Shown here: in pieces, positions 6,350 to 7,469 of the stretch
Numbering within the stretch: position 1 is the first letter of the stretch
Layout: each line of letters starts with the position of its first letter
Assembly (NCBI GenBank): GCA_019240375.1
Contig: JAFAYN010000470.1
Coordinates: 1-7,469 of the forward strand
Direction: 5' to 3'
From: Gemmatimonadota bacterium
GTDB lineage: Bacteria > Gemmatimonadota > Gemmatimonadetes > Longimicrobiales > Longimicrobiaceae
DNA length: 7,469 nucleotides
Program-made: the position numbers and the translations under genes
The notes under the pieces: generated by a model
The model's database searches: none
Told to the model about the DNA's origin: nothing
What the model saw: only the letters and a program-made list of their open reading frames with translations

Positions 6350-7157
6350 TCCCGCGCTCACCCTCGCGCACGCCTTCGCCCGGTGCCGCGAGGAGGGGCG
6401 GGCCGCGCTGATCCCCTACGTGACCGCCGGACACCCCTCGCCCGAGGTCATGCCGGAGGTGCTCCGCATGCTGGCGGACGAGGGCGCGGACGTGATCGAG
6501 CTGGGGATCCCCTTCAGCGACCCGCTCGCCGATGGCCCCACCATCCAGCGCTCCTCGTACGAAGCGATCGAGCGCGGGGTGGACATGCGCTGGACGCTGG
6601 ACGTGCTCGCCACTTTCCGGGCCGAGCGCGACACGCCGGTGGTCCTCTTCACCTACCTCAACCCGATCCTCCGCTACGGGGTGGACGCCTTCCTGCGCGA
6701 CGCGGCCGCCGCCGGGGCGCAGGGGGTGCTGGTCACCGACCTCCCCGTGGGGGCCGACCCGGAGCTGGAGGGGGCCTTCGCCGCTTCGCCGCTCGACCTG
6801 ATCCGCCTGATCGCCCCCACCACCCTCCCGGAGCGGGTGCGCGAGATCGCCGCCGCCGGCCGCGGCTTCCTGTACTACGTGTCGCGCACCGGGGTCACCG
6901 GGGCGCGGCAGGAGCTGAAGGACGGGCTGGCCCGCGAGGTGGAGGAGGTGCGTGCCGTGACCCCGGTCCCCGTGGCCGTGGGGTTCGGGATCTCCACCCC
7001 CGCGCAGGCGGCGGTGGTGGCGCAGGTGGCGGACGGGGTGGTGGTGGGGAGCGCGCTGGTCGACCGGCTGGGGCGCGAGGGGGTGGAGGGCGCGCGCGCC
7101 CTGGTGAGCGGGCTGCGGCAGGCCACCCGGCGGACGGCGGACGGAAGTGCAGCCTGA
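6327..7157 (+). CDS. trpA: Tryptophan synthase alpha subunit
   Basis: Cleaves indole-3-glycerol phosphate to indole, which is channelled to TrpB, and glyceraldehyde 3-phosphate. It has 276 residues (family about 265-270). Catalytic residues are visible: Glu58 in VIELGIPFSDP (E. coli Glu49) and Asp69 in PLADGPTIQ (E. coli Asp60). Also present are VTDLP, the IAPTT segment, loop 6 as SRTGVTGAR, and the phosphate-binding GFGIS and VVVGSALV. The ATG at 6327 lies inside the end of the HD-GYP gene, overlapping by 23 bases in another frame, with GGAA three bases upstream (6320-6323). Translation is thus likely coupled to the signalling gene. It is the last recognised trp gene in the window. The next frame begins within its last codons. 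Confidence 0.97.
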   Translation: MSATTSSDPALTLAHAFARCREEGRAALIPYVTAGHPSPEVMPEVLRMLADEGADVIELGIPFSDPLADGPTIQRSSYEAIERGVDMRWTLDVLATFRAERDTPVVLFTYLNPILRYGVDAFLRDAAAAGAQGVLVTDLPVGADPELEGAFAASPLDLIRLIAPTTLPERVREIAAAGRGFLYYVSRTGVTGARQELKDGLAREVEEVRAVTPVPVAVGFGISTPAQAAVVAQVADGVVVGSALVDRLGREGVEGARALVSGLRQATRRTADGSAA

Positions 7158-7469
7158 GCCGTCGCAGTACTCTCCGCTGACCGCCTCCCTCCTGCGCGGC
7201 TACGCGCGGGGGATGATCTGGGCGGGGGGGCTGCTCCTCCTGGCGGTGCTGGTGGTGGTTCCTCCCGACGCGCGGGGGTGGGGCGTGGCGCTGGCGGGCG
7301 CCCTCGCCGTCGCCGTCCTCCGCTACGGGTCGGTGTCGCTCTCCAAGTTCGCCTACGTCACCATGACGGTGGTCCCGGTGGGGGCGCTGACCCTGCTGGG
7401 GTGGCCGGTTCCCGCCGCCGTTGCCGCGGGGGTGGGGACGCTGCTGGGAGACGCGACCCGGCGGAAGGG
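7147..7469 (+). CDS. Membrane protein of unknown function, N-terminal part (cut by window edge)
   Basis: An open frame from GTG at 7147 runs off the right edge (107 codons). It is not closed by a stop, and its codon use (G/C in the third position) is that of its neighbours. After a short polar start (QPEPSQYSPLTASLLRGYARG) come hydrophobic stretches around residues 23-38 (MIWAGGLLLLAVLVVV), 46-57 and 70-95. This indicates an integral membrane protein with several segments and a cytoplasmic-looking Arg/Lys patch (DATRRKG) at the cut. It overlaps trpA by 11 bases, hence probably the same transcript. An in-frame ATG at 7213 is an alternative start, but it would begin inside the first membrane segment. 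Such regions can precede signalling domains, but nothing visible here identifies the family. Confidence 0.6.
   Translation, partial: MQPEPSQYSPLTASLLRGYARGMIWAGGLLLLAVLVVVPPDARGWGVALAGALAVAVLRYGSVSLSKFAYVTMTVVPVGALTLLGWPVPAAVAAGVGTLLGDATRRK

Noticed and set aside
1..7469. CRISPR array, tRNA/rRNA genes, insertion sequences, att sites
   Set aside because: No regularly spaced repeats, no RNA gene folds, no transposase motifs and no terminal inverted repeats were seen. The window is almost fully coding.
7158..7469. Intrinsic terminator after trpA
   Set aside because: No GC hairpin followed by a T-run is present, and a further frame already overlaps the trpA end, which argues for continued transcription.

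Overview
The window is a very GC-rich (roughly 70% G+C by eye) bacterial chromosomal segment. It holds a divergent pair: the start of a LexA SOS repressor gene leaving the left edge on the minus strand, and a tightly packed plus-strand tryptophan operon running to the right edge. Layout: lexA (minus, partial, 1-335); control region (336-508); trpC (509-1309); trpF (1306-1965); trpB (1984-3195); a HEAT-repeat protein (3210-4886); an HD-GYP-like protein (4883-6349); trpA (6327-7157); and the start of a membrane protein (7147 to the edge). The GC bias, the Bacillus-like recognition helix of LexA and the HEAT/HD-GYP pair suggest a Gemmatimonadota (Longimicrobium-type) or myxobacterium-like organism. 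This is an inference from style, not a proven assignment.

The four trp enzymes cover the last steps of tryptophan synthesis: phosphoribosylanthranilate isomerase (TrpF), indole-3-glycerol phosphate synthase (TrpC), and the alpha (TrpA) and beta (TrpB) subunits of tryptophan synthase. All have intact catalytic motifs. trpE, trpG and trpD are not in the window. The operon appears to begin at trpC, so the first part of the pathway must be encoded elsewhere.

The unusual part is the interior. Two regulatory-type genes lie between trpB and trpA, which are normally adjacent. One encodes a 558-residue protein with a distinctive N-terminal domain followed by HEAT repeats. The other encodes a 488-residue HD-GYP-family protein whose signature motif is altered. 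The N-terminal domains of the two proteins look homologous, and their genes overlap (GTGA), as do the HD-GYP gene and trpA (23 bases). They therefore look like a two-protein signalling module built into the trp transcript.

The lexA-trpC spacer holds what look like two sigma70-type promoters on opposite strands that share a near-symmetric -10 region (TAGAATCTA). They are interleaved with two direct-repeat elements of the form GAAC-N7-GAAT and GAAC-N7-GAAG. These are one base away, per element, from the GTTC-N7-GTTC LexA box known from Alphaproteobacteria. If real, LexA could control its own gene and also touch the trp promoter. A leader hairpin follows the trp promoter. A second possible promoter, an extended -10 carried by rare codons, lies inside trpF.
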